From Myxococcales bacterium (GTDB lineage Bacteria > Myxococcota_A > UBA9160 > UBA4427), in NCBI GenBank assembly GCA_014240165.1, contig JAAZXM010000001.1, positions 1 through 64,000 on the forward strand: DNA of 64,000 nt, given 5' to 3'. Positions 43,568 to 52,501 of the stretch are shown in pieces. Positions within the stretch are counted from its first letter, which is position 1; the number at the start of each line of letters is the position of its first letter. The notes below the pieces were generated by a model, which was not told the origin of the DNA, made no database searches, and was given only the letters and a program-made list of their open reading frames with translations. The position numbers were made by a program, and so were the translations under genes.

Positions 43568-45564
43568 GCCTGACTCCCCAGGCGCTCTTTCGCATACAAG
43601 CTGGCGCCTGGGCGGCGCTTTTGATCCTGTCGATGGCGGTGCTCTATCACGCGATCCGGATCGATGACGAGGTGCCCTTCCTCCTCCAAGGAGATGGCCC
43701 CGCATGGATCATGGCTCCCCTGCCTCGAACCGCGGATCTCATCGTGGTCGATCCGGAGAACCCGCCGAAGCGCGTCTTCAGCAAGCGCTTCAACGCCGAG
43801 GGCGGGAGCGCACCGGCCCTGCTCCGCGGCCGCGCCCTGCGCGGGGCGACCGCCCGCCTGAACGATGAGCCCCTGGTGCTGCGCAGCCGGGGGAGTGGCT
43901 GGAAAGAGGGCTTCGACGCCGACCTTACGGGCCGGCTCCTCCCGGGCCGGAATCAACTCGAGGTGACGGTGGTCAACCCGGCTGGGCCCGCCCTGCTCCA
44001 ACTCGAAATCGACCGGCCCGGCGAACCCGTGGTGTCGGATGCCAGCTGGGAAGTCAGCGACGCGCTTCCCGGCCGGGTCCACGCACAGAGGGCCACCGAT
44101 CTCGCGCTCCACCCCGAAGCGCGCAATTTTCCTTCCGCCCTGCAGGTTCGGCCCGGGGCTCTGGCCTGGGTCCTTGGCGCTTTCGCCATAGGAGCCACCC
44201 TCGCCTGGCGAAGGCCGCATTGGCTGACGCGAATTCCCGAGAACCGCTGGCCCCTCTGGACATTGGGCGCCGTGGTGCTCTTCTGGGTCCTGGTCTTCGC
44301 CTTCAAGTTCGCGCAGATGCCGGCCCTTCTGGGCTTCGACGCGCCCGGTCATCTTGCCTATATCGATTACCTCCTCGAACACCGCGCGCTGCCCACGGCG
44401 GCCTACGGGTTCTCGACGTATCACCCGCCCCTGTTTTATGGGCTGACCAGCGGACTCGCCCTGCTCTTTGGAAGCGATCCGAGCAGCTTTGGAGGGGCCA
44501 TCGTCTACCGCCTGATCCCTTTCGCTTCGGGCCTGGCGAATGTGCTGCTCGTCGCCTTCGCGGCCCGCCGAATTTGGCCCGGCGAGGGGCTGCGGCCGAG
44601 CCTCGCCATCGCGGCGGCGGGTTTGCTCCCCATGAACCTCTACATGTCGGCCTACGTATCCAACGAACCCCTGCTCGCCGCTTGGGTGAGCGGCGCCCTT
44701 GCACTGGGGATCGGCATTCTTCTGGCCGAGCGCCTTCGCCCTCTTGCGCTCGCTGCGCTGACCTTGATCCTGGGGGCAGCCCTGCTGACCAAATTCACCG
44801 CGCTCGCCCTGGCTCCGGTGATCGCGTTCTTCGTCGTCTTACGCGCCTGGCTATTGGACGGGCATGGGCCGGCGCGCAGCCTGGCCTTTTTCGGCGCCAT
44901 GGGGGCGGGGGCCCTGGCGCTTTCGGGCTGGTTCTACCTGCGCAATTGGCTGCTCTTCGGCGATCCCCTGGTCTGGAATCTCGACGTTCCCGGGGCGGCC
45001 AGCTGGTGGATGCGTCCGGGTTTCCATACGGCGGGCTGGTACGCCCGCTTCGGCGAAGCCCTCTCGTACCCCTTCTTCGCCGGGTACGCCTCGTTTTGGG
45101 ATGGCCTCTACTCGACCTTCTGGGGCGACGGCCTGGTGGGGGGCATGGCCCGGGCCAGCACGCGGCACGCCTTCTGGAACGACGAATTCCAGCGCCTGGT
45201 CTACCCCCTGGCCCTGCCCGCGACCCTGGCCATCGTGGCGGGCGCCGGCAAGCTCTGGTTGGACTCCTTTCGGGAAAAGAGCGTCGCGCTCCGGCTCGTC
45301 TTCAGCATGCTGGTCACGGTCCTCTTTCTCCTCGCCTTCTCCTTGGGCCTGATCAGCCTGCGACTGGCCTTCTACGCCCAGGCGAAAGCCTTCTACCTGC
45401 TCTGCGCGGTTCTTCCCCTGGCCATTGCCGCCGCCGAAGGGCTGGCCGCGCCCGCCCGCTGGGCGTCACAGGGAGAGAGCTTCCCCCGGCGCGCCTTGCT
45501 CTGCGCCTGGGCGGGTTGGGGCGCGAGCCTCGCGGCGTGCATCGGGCTCGCCTATCTGGGCTGA
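43564..45564 (+). CDS. GT-C-like membrane protein with N-terminal extracytoplasmic domain
   Basis: 666 residues. One N-terminal membrane helix, then about 170 residues predicted to lie outside and to form a beta-rich domain ('LRGATARLNDEPLVLRSRGS', 'LLPGRNQLEVTVVNPAGPAL'), then ten or so membrane segments. The GT-C acidic loop is 'LGFDAPGHLAYIDYLLEHRA' followed by 'TYHPPLFYGLTSGLAL', as in GT39/GT83 relatives. The added sandwich-like domain could bind the glycan acceptor. Translationally coupled to the upstream GT2, which probably makes its donor. Catalytic class is inferred. Confidence 0.78.
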   Translation: MSLTPQALFRIQAGAWAALLILSMAVLYHAIRIDDEVPFLLQGDGPAWIMAPLPRTADLIVVDPENPPKRVFSKRFNAEGGSAPALLRGRALRGATARLNDEPLVLRSRGSGWKEGFDADLTGRLLPGRNQLEVTVVNPAGPALLQLEIDRPGEPVVSDASWEVSDALPGRVHAQRATDLALHPEARNFPSALQVRPGALAWVLGAFAIGATLAWRRPHWLTRIPENRWPLWTLGAVVLFWVLVFAFKFAQMPALLGFDAPGHLAYIDYLLEHRALPTAAYGFSTYHPPLFYGLTSGLALLFGSDPSSFGGAIVYRLIPFASGLANVLLVAFAARRIWPGEGLRPSLAIAAAGLLPMNLYMSAYVSNEPLLAAWVSGALALGIGILLAERLRPLALAALTLILGAALLTKFTALALAPVIAFFVVLRAWLLDGHGPARSLAFFGAMGAGALALSGWFYLRNWLLFGDPLVWNLDVPGAASWWMRPGFHTAGWYARFGEALSYPFFAGYASFWDGLYSTFWGDGLVGGMARASTRHAFWNDEFQRLVYPLALPATLAIVAGAGKLWLDSFREKSVALRLVFSMLVTVLFLLAFSLGLISLRLAFYAQAKAFYLLCAVLPLAIAAAEGLAAPARWASQGESFPRRALLCAWAGWGASLAACIGLAYLG

Positions 45565-46006
45565 AGCCGGAGCGCGCGCTCGGAGACGGGCGAAAGCACC
45601 GCCAGGGAGGTCGGTGCGAGAGGGAGCGGCAGCTCCCCCTCGCTGATCTCTACAAGGCCTGTTGCTCCTCGCGGCAAGATGGGCCGACCGAACCAGGAGA
45701 ACGCTGGATGAAGGCGTTGACCCACTCCTCACCCACCGCGATCCCTCAACAACAGGCAAAGACTGGGTCCGATTCGGCGTAGGGATCGTGTCAACCAGTA
45801 CCCCAGATCGCGTCTCCCGCAATGGGAAAATCGTCACCTGTGCGGCGGCGTATCGGGGCGGGCCTCAACTCGCTATAGGAATCAGCCACATAGCTGAAGC
45901 CCCAGCGACTGACGATGAGCGAGGACGGGGTCGGAATATTTTTTTAATCGCTGTAGAAAAATCGTCATCCGTAGAACGAAGTTCGACCCAAGCCCCGCCC
46001 CGCGAG
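45565..46006. other. intergenic region between the GT-C gene and pcrA
   Basis: 442 bases with no gene I can support on either strand; codon pattern is poor in all frames. It holds a strong hairpin (45616-45643) 51 bases past the GT-C stop and a T7 tract near 45940. Two converging transcripts must end here. Confidence 0.6.
45616..45643 (+). terminator. long hairpin, possible terminator of the GT2/GT-C unit
   Basis: GCGAG-A-GGGAGC pairs with GCTCCC-C-CTCGC around a GGCA loop: 11 pairs with one A/C mismatch. No T tract follows, so it may be a processing or rho-assisted end rather than a classic intrinsic terminator. Confidence 0.45.
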
Positions 46007-48211
46007 TCAGGCCAATTCGAGATTCGCAAAACGCACCAGGACCGTCTTGACCCCCACTCGGGCAAACTGAATTTTCAGCTTCTGATTGACCCCCGTTCCC
46101 ATGACTTCGAGAATTTTCCCATCCCCGAAGACCGGGTGTCGGACCCGCATTCCCGGGCGGACCTCGTCGCCCGCGTCGGGCGTTTCCTGGGAATAGGAGT
46201 AGTCGAATTGGGCGCCGGAGCCCGCCCCGCCCCCGGCTCTTCCTCGTCGGCGGCCTCAGCCTCCCTGGCTGAGGGTTTCAATGAGATCGCTGGGAATCTC
46301 ATCGAGAAAGCGGCTCGGCGACTGAAGGCTTCGTTCGCCGAAGCGGCGACGCTCGGCGGCGTGGGTGATATTCAACTGCTCCATCGCCCGGGTCATGGCC
46401 ACGTAGCAGAGGCGGCGTTCTTCCTCGATGCCCTCGCCATCACCGGCTGAACTCGCATGGGGGAAGATCCTCTCCTCCATGCCCACCAGGAAAACCACGG
46501 GGAATTCGAGCCCTTTCGACGAATGAACCGTCATCAGCGAAACCCGCTCGGTGCGCTCCTCCCAGCTGTCGAGATCCGAAATCAAGGCCACCTGGTCGAG
46601 GAAGAGTTCGAGTTCACTCCTCTCCTCATCGGGCGCCTCTTCGTTGGCCAGATGAAAATCCCGGGCGCTGGCCATCAACTCGAGCAGGTTGTCGCGACGG
46701 GCCTCGGCTTCGGGACTGCCCTCCTTCGCCAGGCTGTCCAGGTAGCCCGTACGCTCAAGCAGGCGGCCGATCAATTGATCCAGGGGGCGGCGCTCGGATT
46801 CTTCGCGCAATTCATCCAGCAAGGCGAGAAAATCACGAATCTTCCCCGATACCCGGGCGGGGGCATCGGCACCAAATTCACGAAGACCCACCATCATCGC
46901 AATCTGCTTGCGTGCCGCGAGAACTCCGACCTTATCCATGGTCGTCTTGCCGATCCCTCTCGCGGGCTTGTTGACGATCCGCAACAAGGCCTGATCATCC
47001 GAGGGATTGATGATAAGCCGCAGGTACGCCATGGCGTCCTTGATCTCGGCCCGATCGTAAAACCGGACTCCGCCCACCACCGTGTAGGGCATGTCGTATT
47101 TCAGCAATTCTTCTTCGAAGGATCGCGACTGCGCATTGGTTCGGTAGAGAATCGCGAAATTGCTGTAGGCCCTGCCTTCCGAAGCGCAGGCGGTGGCTAT
47201 TTTCCGAATCACGTAGGCGGCTTCTTCGCGATCGTCATCCGCTTCGAAGAATTGGATCAAATCGCCCCCTTCACGTTCGGTGAAGAGGCGCTTCTCCTTG
47301 CGCTCAATATTGTTGGAGACCACCGCCGATGCACCCGTGAGGATGGGCTGGGTGGAACGGTAATTTCGCTCGAGCTTGATCACCTCGGCTTCGGGGTAGT
47401 CCTGCTCGAAATCAAGGATGTTCCGGACGTTGGCGCCGCGCCATGCGTAGATGGATTGGTCGGGATCTCCTACCACACAGAGATTCCTATGCCCCGACGC
47501 CAGAAGATTCACCAAATCGAATTGCACGCCGTTGGTGTCCTGGAACTCGTCGACGAGAACGTATTGCCAACGCTTCTGGTAGAACTCGAGAACACGCGGA
47601 CGCTGCTTGAAGAGTTCCACCGTCTGCAAGAGGAGATCGCCGAAATCCAGGGCATTGGCGTCAACGAGCATGCGCTGGTAGATGCCATAGAAGCGGGCCG
47701 AAAGTTCATCGTCGATATCGTACGCATTGGCCGCGGCCTGGGCGGGAAGAACGCCGGCGTTCTTCCATTGGTCGATCCGCCAGCGAATTCGTTTGGGGTC
47801 GTGCGCCTTCGGATCCAATCCCTCGCGCTTCAGCGCCTGCTTGATGACCCCGATGCTATCGGCATCGTCGTAGATCACGAACCCGCGGCTGCGCCCCAGG
47901 TGACCAATATCCCGGCGAAGGATTCGTACACAAATGGAATGAAAGGTGCCGATGGCGAGATCTCCACCATCCGGGCCGAGCAATTTCTCGACGCGCTCCT
48001 TCATTTCGCCCGCCGCCTTGTTGGTAAAGGTGACGGCCAGCAGGCTGGTGGCCGGAATCCCGCAGACCCCGATCAAATAGGCGACCCGGCTTGTGAGTAC
48101 ACGCGTCTTCCCGCTCCCGGCGCCCGCAAGGACCAGCAAGGGGCCCTCGGTGATTTCCACGGCGCGGAGTTGTTCGGCGTTGAGGCCGGTCGTAATCGAT
48201 TCAGCGAGCAA
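46007..48211 (-). CDS. pcrA: UvrD/PcrA-type DNA helicase with an in-frame TGA before its C-terminal domain
   Basis: Superfamily 1A 3'-5' DNA helicase for repair and replication. Motifs: I 'LAGAGSGKTRVLTSRVAYLI', Ia 'AVTFTNKAAGEMKERV', II 'VDEFQDTN', III 'GDPDQSIYAWRGA', IV 'LERNYRSTQ', V 'TVHSSKGLEFPVVFL', VI 'YVAMTRAME'. Translation stops at TGA 46256-46258 after 651 residues. Without changing frame, the DNA then runs on to a stop at 46007 and encodes the PcrA C-terminal Tudor-like domain: 'PGMRVRHPVFGDGKILEVMG' and 'VGVKTVLVRFANLEL'. Total length would be normal (about 734). Just after the TGA a second frame looks more natural ('EAEAADEEEPGAG'), suggesting two compensating indels in G-rich DNA. 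Start taken at TTG 48211 with AGAGAGG upstream. Confidence 0.9.
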
Positions 48212-48383
48212 ATTCTGCCTCTCTGGCCGCCCCAATGAGCGACCCAGGAAGATCGGATTGGAAGCCTGGGGGTCGGTCCAGATTATCCGAGCCCGGCTTG
48301 GGTCTCAAACCGCGCCGGACAAAAGTTCCGCGAAGGAGCCTTGCGCGTTATCGTGGGTCCCCATTTCCAGGGAGAAATTCACC

Positions 48384-48848
48384 ATGACCCACCCCGAAGC
48401 CGAGATCCGCGCCACCCACGACCGTTTCCTCACGACCCGCGCTGAAATCGAGCGTGAGGAGCGCCCCTGGGCAGACCTCTCGGCCTTCTTCACCGAGGAT
48501 GCCTGGTACGTCGACCCCGCCTGGGGAAGGGTAGAGGGGCTGAGCGCGGTTCAGGAATTCCTCCAGGCCAGCATGCGGGGGCTCGAGAATTGGACCTTTC
48601 CCACCCAATGGACCCTGGTCGAGGGAGATCGCCTGGTCAGCTGCTGGATGAATCGGCTACCCGGCAGACGCGAAGACGGCAGCTACTACGAAGCGCCCGG
48701 AATCTCCACCTTCGAATACGCGGGCGAGGGAAAGTTCGCGTCCTGCTACGACCTGCTGAACATGGTGCATATTCGGGAGTTGATCGTGGAGAGCGGCTGG
48801 CGGCCCGGCCCCGGAGCAGTCGCCCCACCGCGCAACCCGGTCCGCTAG
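48384..48848 (+). CDS. SnoaL/NTF2-like protein
   Basis: 154 residues with the small alpha+beta cone of the SnoaL-like superfamily: helix 'EAEIRATHDRFLTTRAEIER', 'DLSAFFTEDAWYVDPAWGRV', 'EGLSAVQEFLQASMRGLENW', then beta strands ending 'FASCYDLLNMVHIREL'. Such proteins are isomerases, hydrolases or binding proteins and function cannot be assigned; the conserved Trp, Asp and His positions could line a steroid- or polyketide-like pocket. ATG 48384 has GGGAGAAA about 8 bases upstream. Divergent from pcrA, convergent with glmS. Confidence 0.8.
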   Translation: MTHPEAEIRATHDRFLTTRAEIEREERPWADLSAFFTEDAWYVDPAWGRVEGLSAVQEFLQASMRGLENWTFPTQWTLVEGDRLVSCWMNRLPGRREDGSYYEAPGISTFEYAGEGKFASCYDLLNMVHIRELIVESGWRPGPGAVAPPRNPVR

Positions 48849-48860
48849 AGCGCCCCTGCC

Positions 48861-50696
48861 CTACTCGACGGTCACGCTCTTGGCGAGATTCCGCGGTTGG
48901 TCCACGTCGGTGCCGCGGAGGGTGGCCACGTGATAGGCCAGCAATTGCAGCGGCACCACGGCCAGGATCGAGGTCAGAAATTCGCCGAGATCGGGAATAT
49001 GCACCACCTCGTTGGCCTTCTCGTCGAGGGACGTGTCGCCCTCGGTCGCGATGGCGATCACCCGGCCATCCCGCGCGCGCACCTGCTCGAGATTCGAGAC
49101 CAGCTTATCGAAGAGCGGACCGCTATTGGCGATCACGACGACAGGCATGTTCTCGTCGATGAGCGCGATGGGGCCATGCTTCATCTCGCCCGCCGCGTAG
49201 CCTTCGGCGTGGATATAGGAAATCTCCTTGAGCTTGAGCGCACCCTCCATCGCGATGGGGTACATGATGCCCCTGCCCAGGAAGAGGAAATCTTCGGCCT
49301 TGAAATAGCGCCGGGCGATGGCGGCGATTTCAGCGTCGAGCGCCAGGGTCTCTTCCACCAGGCGCGGCAAACGCATCAGATCGTGTAGCCGCTCGCCCAG
49401 GGCGTCGCCCTCCAGGCGCCCTCGCACATGGGCCAACTTGAGCGCCAGCAAATACAGGGCCACCACCTGGGTCACGAAAGCCTTGGTGGATGCCACACCG
49501 ATTTCCGGCCCGGCATGGGTGTAGAGAACATCGTCGCTTTCCCGGGCGATGGTGGATTCCCGAACGTTGCAAATGCTGAGGACGCGGGCGCCCTGATTTC
49601 TGCCCTCCCGGAGCGCCGCCAGGGTATCGGCGGTCTCTCCGGATTGGGAAACCGCGACCAGCATGGAATCCGAATCGAGAATCGGGCTGCGATAACGAAA
49701 CTCGCTCGCCAGGTCTACTTCGCAGGAGATACCCGCCAATTGCTCGATCATGTATTTACCCACATGACACGCGTAGGAAGCGGTTCCACACGCCACCAGG
49801 CTGATGGAACGAAGCGAGTCGGCCTGGTCCCGGCTGAATTCGATCGAATCGAGATCGATGCTGATCTCCGCCTCGTTCACCCGGGTCCCGATGGTGTCGG
49901 TGATGGCGCGAGGCTGCTCGAAGATTTCCTTCTGCATGAAATGGTCGTAGCCACCGCGCTCCGCGGAAACCGGATCCCATTGCACCGTGAGAAATTCGCG
50001 CTCCACGGAGCTTCCCTGGGCATCGACCACCTCGAAGCCCTCTTCCGAGAGCAGCGCGAAATCGCCATCCCAGAGCGTGATGATTTCCCGGGTATAGGGC
50101 AGGAGCGCGGGGATATCGCTGCCGAGAAAGGCCTGCTTCTCTCCCCGGCCCACGATGATGGGGCTGCCGCCGTTCTTTGCCGCCACCAGGTGCGCCGGAT
50201 CGGTATCCGACATGGCACCCAATGCATAGGAGCCCTGAAGCCTCGAGCACGATTCTCGAACCGCGGTCATCAGATCCTTGCCGCTCTGAATCTCGGCATC
50301 CACGAGATGGGCGATCAGTTCGGTATCGGTATCCGAAAGAATCTCGGCGCCTGTGGCCTCCAGTTCAGCCCGCAGTTCCCGGTAGTTCTCGATGATTCCG
50401 TTGTGCACGATCACCACGGAACCCGCGCGATGGGGGTGGGCATTGCGTTCCGAGGGTTTGCCGTGGGTTGCCCAGCGCGTATGGCCGAGACCGATCTTGC
50501 CTTCCAGGGGTCTGTCCCGCAGCACGCCTTCGAGATTGATCAGCTTCCCCTTGGCGCGCCGCACCTCGATGCTGCTCCCTTCCAGGGTAGCCACCCCAGC
50601 CGAGTCATAGCCCCGGTATTCCAGCCGGCGCAAACCATCGATCAACACGTTCACGGCCTGATGTTCCCGGCCGACATATCCAACGATTCCGCACAT
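48861..50696 (-). CDS. glmS: glutamine--fructose-6-phosphate aminotransferase (isomerizing)
   Basis: Makes glucosamine-6-phosphate, the first step to UDP-GlcNAc. 611 residues: N-terminal glutaminase with nucleophile Cys2 ('MCGIVGYVGREHQAVNVLID', 'HTRWATHGKPSERNAHPH', 'HNGIIENY') and two SIS sugar-isomerase domains ('VACGTASYACHVGKYMIEQL', 'SQSGETADTLAAL', 'HAEGYAAGEMKHGPIALI'). It ends in the conserved 'DVDQPRNLAKSVTVE'. It lies 78 bases downstream of glmU in the same direction, and no glmS ribozyme-like structure is evident in that gap. Confidence 0.97.
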   Translation of the reverse strand: MCGIVGYVGREHQAVNVLIDGLRRLEYRGYDSAGVATLEGSSIEVRRAKGKLINLEGVLRDRPLEGKIGLGHTRWATHGKPSERNAHPHRAGSVVIVHNGIIENYRELRAELEATGAEILSDTDTELIAHLVDAEIQSGKDLMTAVRESCSRLQGSYALGAMSDTDPAHLVAAKNGGSPIIVGRGEKQAFLGSDIPALLPYTREIITLWDGDFALLSEEGFEVVDAQGSSVEREFLTVQWDPVSAERGGYDHFMQKEIFEQPRAITDTIGTRVNEAEISIDLDSIEFSRDQADSLRSISLVACGTASYACHVGKYMIEQLAGISCEVDLASEFRYRSPILDSDSMLVAVSQSGETADTLAALREGRNQGARVLSICNVRESTIARESDDVLYTHAGPEIGVASTKAFVTQVVALYLLALKLAHVRGRLEGDALGERLHDLMRLPRLVEETLALDAEIAAIARRYFKAEDFLFLGRGIMYPIAMEGALKLKEISYIHAEGYAAGEMKHGPIALIDENMPVVVIANSGPLFDKLVSNLEQVRARDGRVIAIATEGDTSLDEKANEVVHIPDLGEFLTSILAVVPLQLLAYHVATLRGTDVDQPRNLAKSVTVE

Positions 50697-50774
50697 ACTT
50701 TATCCCCTGCTCCGCCCGTCCAGATACCTGAAGCCCCGGGCCCTCTGCCTGAGGCGGGGCTGATTTCCCGCCCG

Positions 50775-52208
50775 CTATCCCTTGCCGCCGCCCTTCTTCG
50801 TCTTCGTTCCCTGATCAGGAGCCGCGTTCCCCGCGCTCTTCGCCTCGGCTTCCTCTTCGGACGAGGGCGCCTCTTCGCGAAGCCTGCCCTCCTTACGCGC
50901 CACCCAACCCTCGACGGTTCGCTGACGAGCCCGAGCAACCGCCAAAGCATCCTCGGGTACATCCAATGAGATCGTCGAACCCGCCGCCAGGAAAGCACGC
51001 GCTTCGATTTCAACCGGTGAGATCAGGTTGACGTTGCACCCGATAAAAGCCCCATCGCCCACCTTGCTCCGGCTCTTCACATAGCCGTCGTAGTTCACCA
51101 CCACCGAGCCACAACCAAAATTCACATCCGAGCCCACATCGGCATCCCCGATATAGGTGAGGTGGGCAGATTTGCTGCCCGGCCCGAGCGTCGAATTCTT
51201 GACCTCGACGAAATTGCCGATCTTCACGCCATCCATCAGGTGTGAGTCGGGACGCAGATGCGAATAGGGCCCGAAGACCACCCCATCGTCGAGTTGGCTG
51301 TCCTCGATATAGCAATTGGCCTTGATGCGGACACCGCGGCCGATCCGTGTGGAGCCCGTGATGCAGCAACCCGGCTCGATCACCGTATCCACCCCGACCT
51401 GAACCGTGGCGTCGATATAGGTGGTCTCAGGGTCGATGAGCGTAACGCCCCCAGCCATGAGTTCCTCGTTGATGCGCGCCTGCATGATGCGAGTCGCAGC
51501 GGCGAGCTGATTGCGATCGTTGATGCCCACGCATTCTTCGGCATCCTCGACCCGAAGCGCCTCGACAACGCGGCCGATCTTCACCGCGTAGCCCACGATA
51601 TCGGTCAGGTAGAACTCACCCTGATTGTTGCCGGACTCGACCTTCCCGAGTCCTTCCCAGAGAAGTTCTGAGGACACCAGATAGACACCCGTGTTGCGCT
51701 CTTCCAGGGCGAGCTCTTCGGGACTCGCATCCTGGGCCTCGACAATCCGCTCGACCCGGCCCGCGCCGTCGCGCACGACTCGGCCAGGAATATCCCCCTC
51801 CGCGGTCAGCATCACGAGGTCGGCCGATGTCTCTGCCTTCAACTCGCGCATACGCCGCAACGTGCTGGCCCGCAGCAGCGGCGTATCGCCGTAGAGAATC
51901 AGGATATCGCCCGAGAAATCCGCCAGGACGTTTCGGCTCACCATCACCGCGTGGCCGGTCCCCTTCTGCTCGGCCTGAACCACGCAAGTTGTCTCTTCGC
52001 CCGCAGCCCGGGTCACCGCCTCGGCTTCACGGCCCACCACAACCACCAGGCGAGCGGGTTCGACTTCGCCCGCGACCCGCTGGATATGCCCGAGCATGGG
52101 CACGCCGCAGATTTCGTGGAGGACCTTGGGGCGCTCCGAGCGCATGCGGGTGCCCTGGCCGGCGGCCAGAATCACTACTGCGGTTTCACCCAGCGCGTTG
52201 CCGCCCAT
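50775..52208 (-). CDS. glmU: bifunctional GlcN-1-P acetyltransferase / GlcNAc-1-P uridyltransferase
   Basis: Performs the last two steps to UDP-GlcNAc. 477 residues: N-terminal uridyltransferase 'VVILAAGQGTRMRSERPKVL', 'LYGDTPLL', 'NNQGEFYLTDIVGYA', 'GINDRNQLA'; C-terminal left-handed beta-helix acetyltransferase with 'VFGPYSHLRPDSHL', 'GNFVEVKNSTLG', 'HLTYIGDADVGSDVNFGCG' and 'VNYDG'. After the catalytic domain comes a low-complexity tail of acidic residues then lysines ('SSEEEAEAKSAGNAAPDQG'...). ATG 52208 has GAGAGGGG upstream. First gene of glmU-glmS. Confidence 0.97.
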   Translation of the reverse strand: MGGNALGETAVVILAAGQGTRMRSERPKVLHEICGVPMLGHIQRVAGEVEPARLVVVVGREAEAVTRAAGEETTCVVQAEQKGTGHAVMVSRNVLADFSGDILILYGDTPLLRASTLRRMRELKAETSADLVMLTAEGDIPGRVVRDGAGRVERIVEAQDASPEELALEERNTGVYLVSSELLWEGLGKVESGNNQGEFYLTDIVGYAVKIGRVVEALRVEDAEECVGINDRNQLAAATRIMQARINEELMAGGVTLIDPETTYIDATVQVGVDTVIEPGCCITGSTRIGRGVRIKANCYIEDSQLDDGVVFGPYSHLRPDSHLMDGVKIGNFVEVKNSTLGPGSKSAHLTYIGDADVGSDVNFGCGSVVVNYDGYVKSRSKVGDGAFIGCNVNLISPVEIEARAFLAAGSTISLDVPEDALAVARARQRTVEGWVARKEGRLREEAPSSEEEAEAKSAGNAAPDQGTKTKKGGGKG

Positions 52209-52501
52209 CCAACAGGCCCCTCTCTTAATTGCGGGTCCCTGCCCGCCCTCGAATCCTCGGTTCGTTATCGGTACCCTGTGCGCCCAGCCCAAGCGAGGGT
52301 AACCGGATCCGACACCGATCGGACGCCGGTGTTTCCCAGGAAAGGGGACATTGGAGCGGCCCCGTGGGGGTTGGACTTTTCCCGCCCCACATTGCCGGCT
52401 TCTCGGGCGGCTCCTAGGCTCTGCCAGCGCCGCACGCCATCGCGCCACCCGGGCGCCGCCACCCTCTCCTCCCATCCGCCCCCGCCTGCACGGAGTCCGC
52501 C

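Noticed and set aside
45935-45975. Intrinsic terminator at the T7 tract
   Set aside because: No stable stem immediately precedes the tract on either strand.
46256-46258. Selenocysteine at the pcrA TGA
   Set aside because: The position is a variable linker with no Cys in relatives and no clear SECIS-like hairpin follows.
45662-46450. Plus-strand gene of 262 codons beside pcrA
   Set aside because: Most of it is antisense to the conserved pcrA C-terminal region and it matches no family.
50697-50774. glmS ribozyme in the glmU-glmS gap
   Set aside because: Only 78 bases, without the conserved core, and glmS follows glmU as in a simple operon.
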